Assembly (NCBI GenBank): GCA_965277345.1 | Contig: CBDICI010000004.1 | Span: forward strand, 744,001-808,000 | Source: CAIOYC01 sp965277345 | Lineage (GTDB): Bacteria > Pseudomonadota > Alphaproteobacteria > Caulobacterales > Caulobacteraceae | Length of the DNA: 64,000 nt | Direction: 5' to 3' | Part shown: piece by piece, positions 51,757-60,508 of the stretch | Layout of the letters: each line of letters starts with the position of its first letter | Numbering within the stretch: the first letter of the stretch is position 1 | Translations under genes and position numbers: made by a program | The notes under the pieces: model-generated | Database searches by the model: none | Seen by the model: the letters and a program-made list of their open reading frames with translations, nothing else | What the model was told of the DNA's origin: nothing

Positions 51757-54234
51757 TCAGTCCAGCTCCATGGCGTCGGCGATCAGCGCGTCCGCGGTTT
51801 CGGCCAGGATCGCCTCGGCGCCGGCCCCGGCCACGCTCTCGCGGCCGATCTCCAGCAGCACCGGCACGGCGAAAGGCGAGACGCGGGGGAGTTCGATGGG
51901 CGTGATCCGGCCCTTGATCCGCTGCAGTAGGCGACCCAGCCGCGCCACGTCCAGCACGCCCTGTGCGGCATCGGCGCGCGCGCAGCGGAGCAGCAGGTGA
52001 TCCGGCTGATGCTTCCTCAGCACGTCGTAGATCAGGTCGGTGGAGAAGGTCACCTGGCGGCTGGACTTCTCCGCCCCCGGCTGACGACGCTGGATCAGGC
52101 CGGAGATCATGGCGCAGTGCCGAAAGGCCCGCTTCATCATGAAGCTCTCGTCCAGCCAGGCCTCCAGATCGTCGCCCAGCATGTCCTCCTGGAACAGCTC
52201 GGCCATGTCCAGCTCGCCCATCGGCCGGCGCGCCCACACCGCCAGGGCGTAGTCGTTGGCGACGAACCCCAGCGGCTGCCTGCCCGCCCGCTCCAGCCGG
52301 CGCGCCAGAAGCTGGCACAGCGTGCCGTGGCTGATCCGGCCGTCGAAGGGATAGGCCACCAGGAAGTGGCGCTGGCCGCGCTGGAAGGTCTCCACCAGCA
52401 TCTCGTCCTCGGACGGGATTTTCGAGCGCTGGCGCTGGATGGTCATCCAGTCCTGAATGTCGCCCGGCAGACTTGGCCAGCCCCTCTGGTCGGCGATCAT
52501 CCGCCGCACGCGCCGCGCCAGGTAGGTGGAGAGGGCGAACTTCGAGCCGCCCCAGGAGGGTGTCCGCGCCTCCTCCCCCGGCGCCGGCGTCACCAGGGCG
52601 TCGAGGCCGGTGATCGTCTCGAACCGCCACACCTGCCCGCCGAACAGAAAGCAGTCGCCGGGAGAAAGCTGTTCGAGGAAGCTCTCCTCCATTTCCCCGA
52701 TCTTGCGCCCGCCCACCCGTTTCTGTCCGCGTGAGGACGCCACGCGGATCGACAACAGCGGGATTTCGATGATGGCCCCCACATTCATCCGGTGACGGGC
52801 CACGATCTCGCCGTTGCGCGCCTTCCACCTGCCCTTGTCCGGCCCGGAGGTCACCCGCACCAGTCGGGCGAACCGGTCATAGGCGCGCAGCGCATAGCCG
52901 CCCGTGGCCACACAATCGACCACGCGCTCATAGTCCTCCCAGTTCAGGGCGGCATAGGGCGCGGCGGTCCTCACCTCGTCATAGAGGGCGGCCAGATCGA
53001 AGGGCTCGCCGCAACCGACGCCCATGATGTGCTGGGCCAGGATGTCCTGGGCGCCGATGCGGGCCGGATCACCGTCGAGGTCGCCCGCCTCCACCGCCTC
53101 CCGCGCCGCTTCGCACTCCAGGAACTCGAAGCGGTGGGCCGGCACCAGCAGCGCGCGCGACGGTTCGTCCAGCCGGTGGTTGGCCCGCCCGATCCGCTGC
53201 ACCAGACGCGAGGACCCCTTGGGCGCGGCCAGCTGGATGACCAGATCGACCGAGCCCCAGTCGATACCGAGGTCGAGCGTGGAGGTGCAGACCACCGCCC
53301 GCAGTTCCTCGCGCGACATGGCGGCCTCCACCCTCCGGCGCTGCTCGGCGGCCAGCGATCCGTGGTGAAGGGCGATGGGCAGGTTATCCTCGTTCATCTC
53401 CCACAGGGTCTGGAAGGCGATCTCGGCCTGGAAGCGCGTATTGACGAACACCAGGCTGGTCTTGTTGGCCTTGATCGCCTGATAGACCTCGGCCATGGCG
53501 TGGCGCGCGGTCCAGCCTGACCAGGGCACGTGGTTCTGCGACACCAGAACCTCCACCACCGGCGGGGCGCCGGGATCGCCTGTCACCAGATCGGCCAGCC
53601 TCGGGGCGGGGCTGAGCCAGCCGCGCAGCATGTCCGGATCGTTCACCGTGGCGGAGAGGCCCACCCGCCGCATCATCGGCGCGAACGCCGACAGTCGCGC
53701 CAGGCCGAGCGACAGCAGATCGCCGCGCTTGGAGCCGTGGATGGCGTGGATTTCGTCGATGATGACGGTCTTCAGGTCGGCGAAATAGTCCCGCGCCCCG
53801 TCCCAGGCGCAGAACAGCGCCAATTGTTCGGGCGTGGTCAACAGCATGTCCGGCGGATGCTGACGCTGGCGTTGACGCTTGGCCAGGGGCGTATCGCCCG
53901 TGCGCGCCTCCACCGAGATCGGCAACCCCATATCGGCGATGGGGATCTCCAGATTGCGGTGCACATCCACCGCCAGCGCCTTCAGGGGCGATAGATACAA
54001 TGTGTGCACGCCCGCCGTGGTATTATGCGGCGGCCGTTCCGCTAGGTCGATCAGGCTGGGCAGGAACCCCGCCAGGGTCTTCCCCCCGCCGGTGGGAGCG
54101 ATCAACAGGACGTCGCGCCCGTGCCGCCCCTTGCACACCATGTCGAGCTGGTGGCGCCGCGGCGACCAGCCGCGGGCCTCGAACCATGCCTGAAAGCGCG
54201 GCGGCAGGATCGTCTGGGCGCTGGAGCCATCCAT
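51757..54234 (-). CDS. Ligase-associated Lhr-type DEXH helicase
   Basis: An 825-residue superfamily 2 helicase of the ligase-associated Lhr group. Walker A is LLIAPTGGGKTLAGFLPS (around residues 43-60), the DEIH box is TVIIDEIHAIHGSKRGDLLS, motif III is GLSATVNDP and motif VI is QRIGRANHRLDEPSRALLV. The C-terminal Lhr-specific winged-helix and DEAD-associated domains are present. It is co-transcribed with pdeM downstream. The pair is expected to act in DNA repair together with a ligase encoded elsewhere. Confidence 0.92.
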   Translation of the reverse strand: MDGSSAQTILPPRFQAWFEARGWSPRRHQLDMVCKGRHGRDVLLIAPTGGGKTLAGFLPSLIDLAERPPHNTTAGVHTLYLSPLKALAVDVHRNLEIPIADMGLPISVEARTGDTPLAKRQRQRQHPPDMLLTTPEQLALFCAWDGARDYFADLKTVIIDEIHAIHGSKRGDLLSLGLARLSAFAPMMRRVGLSATVNDPDMLRGWLSPAPRLADLVTGDPGAPPVVEVLVSQNHVPWSGWTARHAMAEVYQAIKANKTSLVFVNTRFQAEIAFQTLWEMNEDNLPIALHHGSLAAEQRRRVEAAMSREELRAVVCTSTLDLGIDWGSVDLVIQLAAPKGSSRLVQRIGRANHRLDEPSRALLVPAHRFEFLECEAAREAVEAGDLDGDPARIGAQDILAQHIMGVGCGEPFDLAALYDEVRTAAPYAALNWEDYERVVDCVATGGYALRAYDRFARLVRVTSGPDKGRWKARNGEIVARHRMNVGAIIEIPLLSIRVASSRGQKRVGGRKIGEMEESFLEQLSPGDCFLFGGQVWRFETITGLDALVTPAPGEEARTPSWGGSKFALSTYLARRVRRMIADQRGWPSLPGDIQDWMTIQRQRSKIPSEDEMLVETFQRGQRHFLVAYPFDGRISHGTLCQLLARRLERAGRQPLGFVANDYALAVWARRPMGELDMAELFQEDMLGDDLEAWLDESFMMKRAFRHCAMISGLIQRRQPGAEKSSRQVTFSTDLIYDVLRKHQPDHLLLRCARADAAQGVLDVARLGRLLQRIKGRITPIELPRVSPFAVPVLLEIGRESVAGAGAEAILAETADALIADAMELD

Positions 54235-54285
54235 CGCCGGCCTATAACACGTTCCGGGTTTGTTTCGGCCAGTCCGACTTCGCGC

Positions 54286-54690
54286 TCAGTTGAGCGTTCG
54301 CCGCTGATCGGGCTGATCCAGCGAGAAGGCAGGGATGGCGATCTCGAACCGCTCGCCCGCTTCGTCCACCATCACATACAGCCCGACCATGGAGCCGGAC
54401 GAGGTGGCGAGGGGGCAGCCGGAGGTGTAGGCATAGGCCTCGCCCGGCTTCAGCCGCGGCTGATCGCCCACCACGCCGGGCCCGGCCACGGTCTCCACAT
54501 GGCCGTTGGCGTCGGTGATGGTCCAGGCGCGGGCCACCAGTTGCGCCGTCTGCGCCGAGGCGTTGACGATCTCGATATGATAGGCCCAGAGCCAGCGGCG
54601 CTCGCTGGCGTCGGACTCGTCGGCCAGATATTCCGGCCGGACGCGGACAATAAACCCGCGCGTCTCGGCCTCATAGGCCGCGCCGGTCAT
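54286..54690 (-). CDS. apaG: ApaG domain protein
   Basis: A 134-residue ApaG-family protein, an immunoglobulin-like fold of unclear role (named for Co2+/Mg2+ phenotypes and Ap4A hydrolysis). It has RWLWAYHIEIVNASAQTAQL, VVGDQPRLKPGEAYAYTSGC and GSMVGLYVMVDEAGERFEIA. ATG 54690 overlaps the hemJ stop, so it forms the end of the hemH-hemJ-apaG run. Confidence 0.93.
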   Translation of the reverse strand: MTGAAYEAETRGFIVRVRPEYLADESDASERRWLWAYHIEIVNASAQTAQLVARAWTITDANGHVETVAGPGVVGDQPRLKPGEAYAYTSGCPLATSSGSMVGLYVMVDEAGERFEIAIPAFSLDQPDQRRTLN

Positions 54691-55148
54691 CCGCCGAACT
54701 CGGTGGTGACGGCCAGCACCATGACGATGGCGACTACGAAGGGCAACTCGTTGGTCATACGCCAGAACCTCTCGCTATGCGTATTGGTCCCCTCGGCGAA
54801 GGTCTTTTGCGAGCGGATCATGAAGCCGTGCCAGCCCAGCATGAACACCACGCCCACAAGCTTGGTGACCATCCAGGGGTGCAACAGAAACCTCCAGCCG
54901 TCGCCTCGCACATAGGTGGCGTTGTACCAGATCAGTGTGCAGCCGAGCAGGAAGGACAGCAGCATGGCCGGAGTCATGACGATGCGCAGCAGTCGGCGCT
55001 CCGCGTCCTTCAGGACCCGGTCCATCTTCGAGCCCGGCTCGGCGCTCATATGATAGACGAACAGGCGCGGCAGCATCATCAGGCCCGCCATCCAGGCGAT
55101 GACGGCGATGATATGCAGACCGCGCAGCCAGTCGTACGTGGATCCCAT
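54687..55148 (-). CDS. hemJ: Protoporphyrinogen IX oxidase HemJ
   Basis: A 153-residue inner-membrane protein of the UPF0093/HemJ family that oxidises protoporphyrinogen IX. Landmarks are YDWLRGLHIIAVIAWMAGLM (residues 4-23, including the conserved His), LPRLFVYH and WRFLLHPWMVTKLVGVVFML. Four transmembrane helices are evident. Its ATG overlaps the hemH stop (TGATG): the last two steps of haem synthesis are translationally coupled. Confidence 0.92.
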   Translation of the reverse strand: MGSTYDWLRGLHIIAVIAWMAGLMMLPRLFVYHMSAEPGSKMDRVLKDAERRLLRIVMTPAMLLSFLLGCTLIWYNATYVRGDGWRFLLHPWMVTKLVGVVFMLGWHGFMIRSQKTFAEGTNTHSERFWRMTNELPFVVAIVMVLAVTTEFGG

Positions 55149-56206
55149 CAGGCGGCTCTCCGCGCTTCGGCCTTGTAGGGGCAGCGACCGAACCGAGCAG
55201 GACAGGCGGCGCTCTGGGGCTGCAGACCGGGATGCCCGAGCGCCCGGCTCACCGTGTCGGCCAGGCCCTCGATGAAGGCCACATCGACGCCCACGGCCGG
55301 CGCGCGCAGGTAAAAGGGCAGTCCGATGCTCCGCGCCAGGAAGGCGTACTCATGGTCCAGTTCCACCAGGGTTTCCACGTGTTCGGACACGAAGGCGATC
55401 GGCGTCACCAGGACGCCTCGGCCGTCTCGGCCCGCCTCGGCGAGGGCTTCAGGCGTGGAGGGTCCAAGCCACTTCAGCGGCCCGACCCGGCTCTGGTAAC
55501 AGAGTCGCCAATCCCAGTCCGCCGCCCAGTCCTGGCCGAGCCGGGACACGATCGCCGCGGCCGTCCGCTCGATCTGGTCCTGATAGGGATCGCCGCCCTC
55601 CACCACCTTTTGCGGCAGGCCATGCGCGGAGAACAGGACCCGGAGCGGGCCGGGACGTCCCAGCGCCGCGTGCGTGGCGCGGATGCTGCGGGCATGGGCC
55701 TCGATCAGCCCGGTCTCCTGCGGATAGCAGCAGACGGTATGGACCCTCCCCTCCCCCCTGTACGCGGCATCCCACGCGTCGAGCGACGATCCGGTGGTGG
55801 TGGTGGAGAAGTGCGGATAGAGCGGCAACAGCACGATATCGTCGGGCTTGAATTCCGCCACGGCGCGCGCGGTCTCGGCCGTCAACGGATGCCAGTAGCG
55901 CATACAGACATAGACGCGAACCTCCCCGTCGAGCCGCGTCGTCAGGGCGCCCGCCAAGGCCTTGGCCTGGGCCGTGGTCTCCCTCAGCAGCGGCGAGGCG
56001 CCGCCCATGACGGCATAGTTGGCCTGCGCCGCCTTTTCGCGGCTGGAGGAAATCAGCCGCGCAATGGCCCAGCGGATGGGTTGCGGCGTGGCGATGATCG
56101 CCTTGTCGTTGAACAGGTTGAACAGGAACGGCCGCACCGACTCCAGCCGGTCGGGACCGCCGAGGTTGAACAGGACGATGGCCGTGCGCTTGCCCCCGCC
56201 GTTCAT
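55148..56206 (-). CDS. hemH: Ferrochelatase
   Basis: A 352-residue ferrochelatase that inserts iron into protoporphyrin IX. It begins AIVLFNLGGPDRLESVRPFL and carries NYAVMGGASPLLRET, VLLPLYPHFSTTTTGSSLDA, the catalytic His in RVLFSAHGLPQ and VTPIAFVSEHVETLVELDHE. ATG 56206 is chosen; a TTG at 56224 would add six residues. The C-terminal CPARFGRCPYK pair of Cys, with others in the protein, leaves room for the 2Fe-2S cluster described in some bacterial ferrochelatases. In C. crescentus hemE, not hemH, faces the origin. Confidence 0.94.
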   Translation of the reverse strand: MNGGGKRTAIVLFNLGGPDRLESVRPFLFNLFNDKAIIATPQPIRWAIARLISSSREKAAQANYAVMGGASPLLRETTAQAKALAGALTTRLDGEVRVYVCMRYWHPLTAETARAVAEFKPDDIVLLPLYPHFSTTTTGSSLDAWDAAYRGEGRVHTVCCYPQETGLIEAHARSIRATHAALGRPGPLRVLFSAHGLPQKVVEGGDPYQDQIERTAAAIVSRLGQDWAADWDWRLCYQSRVGPLKWLGPSTPEALAEAGRDGRGVLVTPIAFVSEHVETLVELDHEYAFLARSIGLPFYLRAPAVGVDVAFIEGLADTVSRALGHPGLQPQSAACPARFGRCPYKAEARRAA

Positions 56207-56517
56207 CGGCGGATGCTCGGACAAGAACCGACCGCCCGCCGCTCGCCACCCTGCACGTCCAACAGGCGGGGTTCGGTTGTGGCGATGGCAGGGGAAGAGG
56301 ACATGGCGCCCTTAAAGCCGCTCGCCGTCCTTCCCTCAAGCCCATGGTTGATCAGCGCCGCGCCCTTCCTTCTGAAAGAGTCTTGGATTGAAGATCGAAG
56401 GTGAAGACGGGGCCGTGGACGCTGTGGATGAAAGCCAGGCGAGGCCGGTGGAAACCGGAGCGGTATGGGGGTGAGCCACAGGATCGTTTGCGGCTGGGTC
56501 GCGGGGTGTGAAACCGG

Positions 56518-56532
56518 TTAATGAATCGTTAA
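56518..56532. promoter_or_regulatory. CtrA box 1 in the origin
   Basis: TTAA-TGAATCG-TTAA fits the CtrA consensus TTAA-N7-TTAA exactly. GAATC inside the spacer (56523-56527) is a CcrM GANTC methylation site. CtrA represses replication initiation at such sites in Caulobacter. Confidence 0.75.
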
Positions 56533-56547
56533 GCGTCTGATCCGGCG

Positions 56548-56562
56548 TTAAGACTTCGTTAA
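56548..56562. promoter_or_regulatory. CtrA box 2 in the origin
   Basis: TTAA-GACTTCG-TTAA, followed by CC so that the right half reads TTAACC, close to the fuller TTAA-N7-TTAAC consensus. It begins exactly 30 bases after box 1, so both lie on the same face of the helix. Confidence 0.75.
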
Positions 56563-56848
56563 CCTTCGGACCGCGAGGCTGGGCGCCGACCTCCGCCGCG
56601 ATAGAAGTGCTCCACAGCGCTGAAAGACCCACCTCGGCCGCGTGGATGGGTCGGACCCAGGCGGCGCTTTCGCTCCACCCTTTTCAACCGCGCCCTTGGC
56701 AAACGGAGCGCGAGGCGGTTTTGTCGCCGGGTTGTCCCCAGGTCCGGCGGGTGCCTGCCGGATGCGCTCCCCGGGTTCGTCCCCAAGCGAGAGGCTGTGA
56801 CATAATGACCAAGGCCGAGCGTCGTCCCGCGAGCCCGGGGTCTCGGCC

Positions 56849-57730
56849 ATGACTCCGACCGGTCGCCTCGCCACCTATTTCCATGTCCATCTGGTCTCCG
56901 ACTCCACCGGCGAGACCCTGAACGCCATGACCAAGGCGGTGTGCGCGCGCTTCGACAACGTGACCCCGATCGAACATATCTACCCGTTGGTCCGTTCGCC
57001 CCGGCAACTGGAGCGCATCCTCTTGGAGATCGAGAATGCGCCGGGCGTGGTGATCCATACCGTGGTGGACCGTGAGCTGCGGATCGGGCTGGAAGCGGGA
57101 TGCCGCGAGCGGGAAGCGCCGTGTCTGGCCGCGCTCGATCCGTTGACGGCGGCGCTGGGCCGCTATCTCGGCGCGCAGCTGACCACGCGGGTCGGGGTCC
57201 AGCACGCGCTGGACGCGGAATATTTCGAGCGGATCGAGGCGCTGAACTACGCCATCGGCCATGACGACGGCCAGGCCAACAAGGATCTGGAGTCGGCCGA
57301 TGTCGTCTTGGTGGGGGTCAGCCGCACCTCCAAGACGCCGACCTCGATCTATCTGGCCCACCGGGGGGTGCGCGCCGCCAATGTCCCGCTGGCCCCCGGC
57401 GTCCCGACGCCCGACGCCCTGCTCAAGGTGAAGAAGCCGCTGGTGGTCGGCCTGCTGGTGTCGCCCGAACGGCTGTTGCAGATCAGGAGAAACCGCCTGC
57501 TGGCGCTGAACGAGACGCGGGGCTCCAACTATGTGGACCCGGAGGCGGTGCGTGAGGAGATCATCGCCGCGCGCCGTATGTTCGAGCGGCATGGCTGGCC
57601 GGTGATCGATGTCACCCGGCGCTCTGTAGAGGAGACGGCGGCGGCGGTGATCAACCTGCTGAACGCCCGCAAGGTGGAGACGATGATGCGGGGGGTGGTG
57701 GCCGGCGCGCCGCCTAAGGCGGCCTCGTGA
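56849..57730 (+). CDS. Pyruvate,phosphate dikinase regulatory protein (DUF299)
   Basis: A 293-residue bifunctional kinase/pyrophosphorylase of the DUF299 family that controls PPDK (or PEP synthase) by reversible phosphorylation. The N-terminus FHVHLVSDSTGETLNAMTKA and the nucleotide-binding loop GVSRTSKTPTSIYLA around residues 156-170 are diagnostic. The same family member is the first gene to the right of the Caulobacter origin. Its stop overlaps the maf GTG start (GTGA). Confidence 0.93.
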   Translation: MTPTGRLATYFHVHLVSDSTGETLNAMTKAVCARFDNVTPIEHIYPLVRSPRQLERILLEIENAPGVVIHTVVDRELRIGLEAGCREREAPCLAALDPLTAALGRYLGAQLTTRVGVQHALDAEYFERIEALNYAIGHDDGQANKDLESADVVLVGVSRTSKTPTSIYLAHRGVRAANVPLAPGVPTPDALLKVKKPLVVGLLVSPERLLQIRRNRLLALNETRGSNYVDPEAVREEIIAARRMFERHGWPVIDVTRRSVEETAAAVINLLNARKVETMMRGVVAGAPPKAAS

Positions 57731-58317
57731 CCCTGGTCCTGGCCTCGACCAGTGCGACCCGCAGGGGGGTATTGGAACGCGCGGGCGTTCTCCACATCGC
57801 CATGGCGCCGGGTGTCGATGAAGAGGCGGCCAAGGCCGCGTTCCGTGCCGAGGGGTTGACGCCGCGCGATCTGGCCGACGCCCTGGCCGAGCTGAAGGCC
57901 CGGGCCGGGTTCCGGCGAAGCCAGGCGCCGACGCTGGGCTGCGACCAGGTGCTGGAGTTCGAGGGCGAGGGAATCGACAAGGCCGAAAGCGTGGTGGCGC
58001 TCCGCCGCCAGTTGCAGCGGCTCCGCGGCAAGACCCATAGGCTCCACGCGGCGCTGGTGCTGGTGGAAGACGGGGCGCCCACCTGGCGTGAAATCGTCAC
58101 CGCGACCCTGACCATGCGGCCGTTCAGCGACGCCTTCCTGACGGATTACCTGGCGGCCGAGGGTGAGGCGCTGTTGGGTTCGGTGGGCGGATACCGGATC
58201 GAGGGGCGGGGAATCCAGTTGTTCGACCGGGTCGAGGGCGATCACTACGCTATCCTCGGCCTGCCGCTGACCGGGCTGCTGCACGCCCTGCGCCAGCGGG
58301 GTCTGGTGGGCGCATGA
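57727..58317 (+). CDS. maf: Maf-family nucleotide pyrophosphatase
   Basis: A 196-residue Maf/HAM1-like house-cleaning pyrophosphatase. The N-terminal loop TLVLASTSATRRGVLERAGV and the later TLGCDQVLEFEG (conserved Asp) and GEALLGSVGGYRIEGRGIQL are visible. The first motif departs from the commoner LASxSPRR, with ATRR in place of SPRR. It is coupled to both neighbours (GTGA upstream, ATGA with aroE). Confidence 0.88.
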   Translation: MTLVLASTSATRRGVLERAGVLHIAMAPGVDEEAAKAAFRAEGLTPRDLADALAELKARAGFRRSQAPTLGCDQVLEFEGEGIDKAESVVALRRQLQRLRGKTHRLHAALVLVEDGAPTWREIVTATLTMRPFSDAFLTDYLAAEGEALLGSVGGYRIEGRGIQLFDRVEGDHYAILGLPLTGLLHALRQRGLVGA

Positions 58318-59153
58318 CCCTTTCCGGCAGCGCCACGGTCGCGGGGGTCGTCGGTTTCCCCATCGCCCACTCGCTCAGTCCGCGTCTGCACACGGCCTGG
58401 ATCGCCGCCGCGGGTCTTGACGCGGCCTATGTGCCATTTTCGCCAACGGCCGAGGGGTTCGAGCGGTTGATCGACGGATTGCGCGGCGGCGCGATCCGCG
58501 GCCTGAATGCGACTGTGCCGTTCAAGGGGCGGGCGCTCGCCCTTGCCGACCTTGCCGACCCCGCGGCGGTGGCGGCGGGCGCGGCGAACCTGCTGCTGTT
58601 TCAACAAGACGGCTCGATCGAGGCGCGCAACACCGATGGGATCGGCCTGTTGGCGGCGTTCGCGGAGCAGGCGCCGATGGTCGATCTTCGTTCCGGCCCG
58701 GTGGTCGTGCTGGGCGCGGGAGGCGCGGCGCGCGGCGCCGTCGCGGCCTTGAACGCCGTCGGTGCGCGCGATCTGCGGATCGTCAACCGCACGCAAGGCC
58801 GCGCCGGCGCCCTGGCCGAGGCCTTCGGGGGGCGGGCCTTCAGCCTTCGGCAGGCGCCCCAGGCCTTCGAGGACGCGGTCGCCATCGTCAACGCTACATC
58901 GGCGGGCCTGGACGGCGAGCCGTCCCCGGTCTGGCCGCTCGAGGCAGCGCCGCGGTCGGCCGCCGTGATGGACATGGTCTATAAACCCCTCGTCACGCCT
59001 TTGCTCGCCCTCGCCCGCCAACGAGGGATGCCGACCGTGGACGGGCTGGCCATGCTGATCGGCCAGGCGCGGCCGAGCTTTGCAGCGTTTTATGGGAGGT
59101 CGCCGCCGGACCATGTGGACGCGCGCGCGGTGCTACTGGGGGCCACGTCTTGA
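58314..59153 (+). CDS. aroE: Shikimate dehydrogenase
   Basis: A 279-residue NADP-dependent enzyme reducing 3-dehydroshikimate. Substrate-site residues are in VVGFPIAHSLSPRLHTAW and LNATVPFKGRALAL (catalytic Lys), with the coenzyme motif VVLGAGGAARGAVAAL at about residues 130-145 and NRTQGRAGAL after it. The C-terminal DGLAMLIGQARPSFAAFYGR is typical. Its stop overlaps the TTG start of coaE. Confidence 0.95.
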   Translation: MTLSGSATVAGVVGFPIAHSLSPRLHTAWIAAAGLDAAYVPFSPTAEGFERLIDGLRGGAIRGLNATVPFKGRALALADLADPAAVAAGAANLLLFQQDGSIEARNTDGIGLLAAFAEQAPMVDLRSGPVVVLGAGGAARGAVAALNAVGARDLRIVNRTQGRAGALAEAFGGRAFSLRQAPQAFEDAVAIVNATSAGLDGEPSPVWPLEAAPRSAAVMDMVYKPLVTPLLALARQRGMPTVDGLAMLIGQARPSFAAFYGRSPPDHVDARAVLLGATS

Positions 59154-59788
59154 TCAGGCTTGGATTGACCGGCTCCATCGGCATGGGCAAGTCCGCCACC
59201 GCGAGCCTGTTCGCCGAGGCGGGCGTGCCGGTCTATGACGCCGACGCCGCGGTGCATGAGTTCTATGGTCCAGGCGGCGCGGCGGTGGCGCCCGTCCGGG
59301 CCGCGTTTCCCGGCGTGGCGCCCGAGGGTTTCGTCGACCGCACCCTGCTGAGCGCGCGTGTCCTGGACGATCCCGACGCCCTGAAGCGGCTCGAGGCCAT
59401 CGTACACCCCCTGGTCGCCCGCCATCGCCTGGATTTCTTTGCCCGCGTGGCGCATGAGCCGGTGGTGGTGTTGGACATCCCGCTGCTGTTCGAGACCGGT
59501 GGCGAGCGGGCGGTGGACGCGGTGGCGGTCGCCTCCGCGCCGGCGGAGATGCAGCGTGCGCGGGTGCTGGCCCGGCCCGGCATGTCGATGGAGAAGTTCG
59601 AGGCCATCCTGGCGCGACAGGTCGCCGACGCGGACAAGCGCGCGCGGGCGGACTTCGTCATCGATACGGGCCAAGGCTTCGACCATGCCCGCGACCAGGT
59701 TCGCGGCGTGCTCAACACCCTGCACGACCCGCAATGGTGGGCGGCGCGGAACCGCCGGCTGGACGGCGAGGGCGACGCGGGCCAATAA
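59150..59788 (+). CDS. coaE: Dephospho-CoA kinase
   Basis: A 212-residue kinase for the last step of CoA synthesis. The P-loop LTGSIGMGKSATASLF is at residues 5-20, with VYDADAAVHEFY following and VVVLDIPLLFETGGERAVDA in the middle. TTG start at 59150 coupled to aroE (TTGA). dnaQ follows 6 bases on. The order maf-aroE-coaE-dnaQ is conserved in Caulobacter next to the origin. Confidence 0.95.
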   Translation: MIRLGLTGSIGMGKSATASLFAEAGVPVYDADAAVHEFYGPGGAAVAPVRAAFPGVAPEGFVDRTLLSARVLDDPDALKRLEAIVHPLVARHRLDFFARVAHEPVVVLDIPLLFETGGERAVDAVAVASAPAEMQRARVLARPGMSMEKFEAILARQVADADKRARADFVIDTGQGFDHARDQVRGVLNTLHDPQWWAARNRRLDGEGDAGQ

Positions 59789-59794
59789 ACGGAC

Positions 59795-60508
59795 ATGGCG
59801 CGCGAGATTGTCCTCGATACGGAAACCACGGGGCTCGACCCTCGCTCGGGGCACCGGGTGATCGAGATCGCCTGTATCGAGATCGAGGACTATCTCCCGA
59901 CCGGCAAGAGTTTCCACCGCTATATCGACCCGCAACGGGAGATCGATCCCGAGGCGGAGAAGGTGCACGGCATCTCCCGCCGGACGCTGCAGGGCAAGCC
60001 GACCTTCGATCACGAAGACATCTGCGAGCGGTTCCTCGAATTCATCGGCGACAGCCTGATCGTGGCGCACAACGCCGCTTTCGACCGCGGCTTCGTCAAT
60101 GCCGAGCTGGAGCGGATCGGGCGCGCGCCGGTGCCCGACGCCCAGTGGCGCTGCACCTATGAACTGGCCAAGGCCCGTTTCCCCGGGATGTACAATTCGC
60201 TCGATGCGCTCTGCAAGCGGTTCAAGATTTCGCTGGCCGAGCGGGAGAAGCACGGGGCGCTGATCGATACCCGCCTGCTGGCGATGGTCTATCTGGAGCT
60301 GCAGGGCGGCAAGGACCGCGCGCTGGAGCTTGAGGCCGCCGAGCCGGTGGTGGCGTTCAGCGATACCGCCGCCCGCACCGCCTATGGACCCCGTCCGCGC
60401 ACGCTGGCGCCAAGGCTCAGCGAGGCGGAGCGCGCCGCCCACGCCACCTTCGTCGCCACGCTCAAGGGCGACGCGATCTGGCGGCGCTACGAGCTGGCGG
60501 AGGGTTAG
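59795..60508 (+). CDS. dnaQ: DNA polymerase III subunit epsilon
   Basis: A 237-residue proofreading 3'-5' exonuclease of the DEDDh type. Exo I is IVLDTETTGLDPRSGHRVIE (residues 4-23), Exo II is IVAHNAAFDRGFVNAEL around 89-105 and Exo III is EKHGALIDTRLLAMVYLEL around 150-168 with the His and Asp. The short C-terminal tail would bind the alpha subunit. Its stop overlaps that of convergent metK. Confidence 0.95.
   Translation: MAREIVLDTETTGLDPRSGHRVIEIACIEIEDYLPTGKSFHRYIDPQREIDPEAEKVHGISRRTLQGKPTFDHEDICERFLEFIGDSLIVAHNAAFDRGFVNAELERIGRAPVPDAQWRCTYELAKARFPGMYNSLDALCKRFKISLAEREKHGALIDTRLLAMVYLELQGGKDRALELEAAEPVVAFSDTAARTAYGPRPRTLAPRLSEAERAAHATFVATLKGDAIWRRYELAEG

Larger units (their letters stand above)
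56225..56848. other. Predicted chromosomal replication origin (oriC/Cori)
   Basis: A 624-base non-coding gap between hemH (minus) and the PPDK-regulatory gene (plus), the latter being the gene that borders Cori in C. crescentus. It contains two CtrA boxes (separate entries), a further TTAA at 56312-56315, and DnaA-box-like sites TGTGGATGA (56423-56431, one mismatch to consensus), TGCTCCACA (56609-56617) and TTGTCCCCA (56732-56740). GANTC sites occur at 56378-56382 and 56523-56527. The stretch 56365-56415 is relatively A/T-rich and could unwind. Genes on both sides point away from it. All of this is motif evidence; no functional data are available. Confidence 0.75.
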
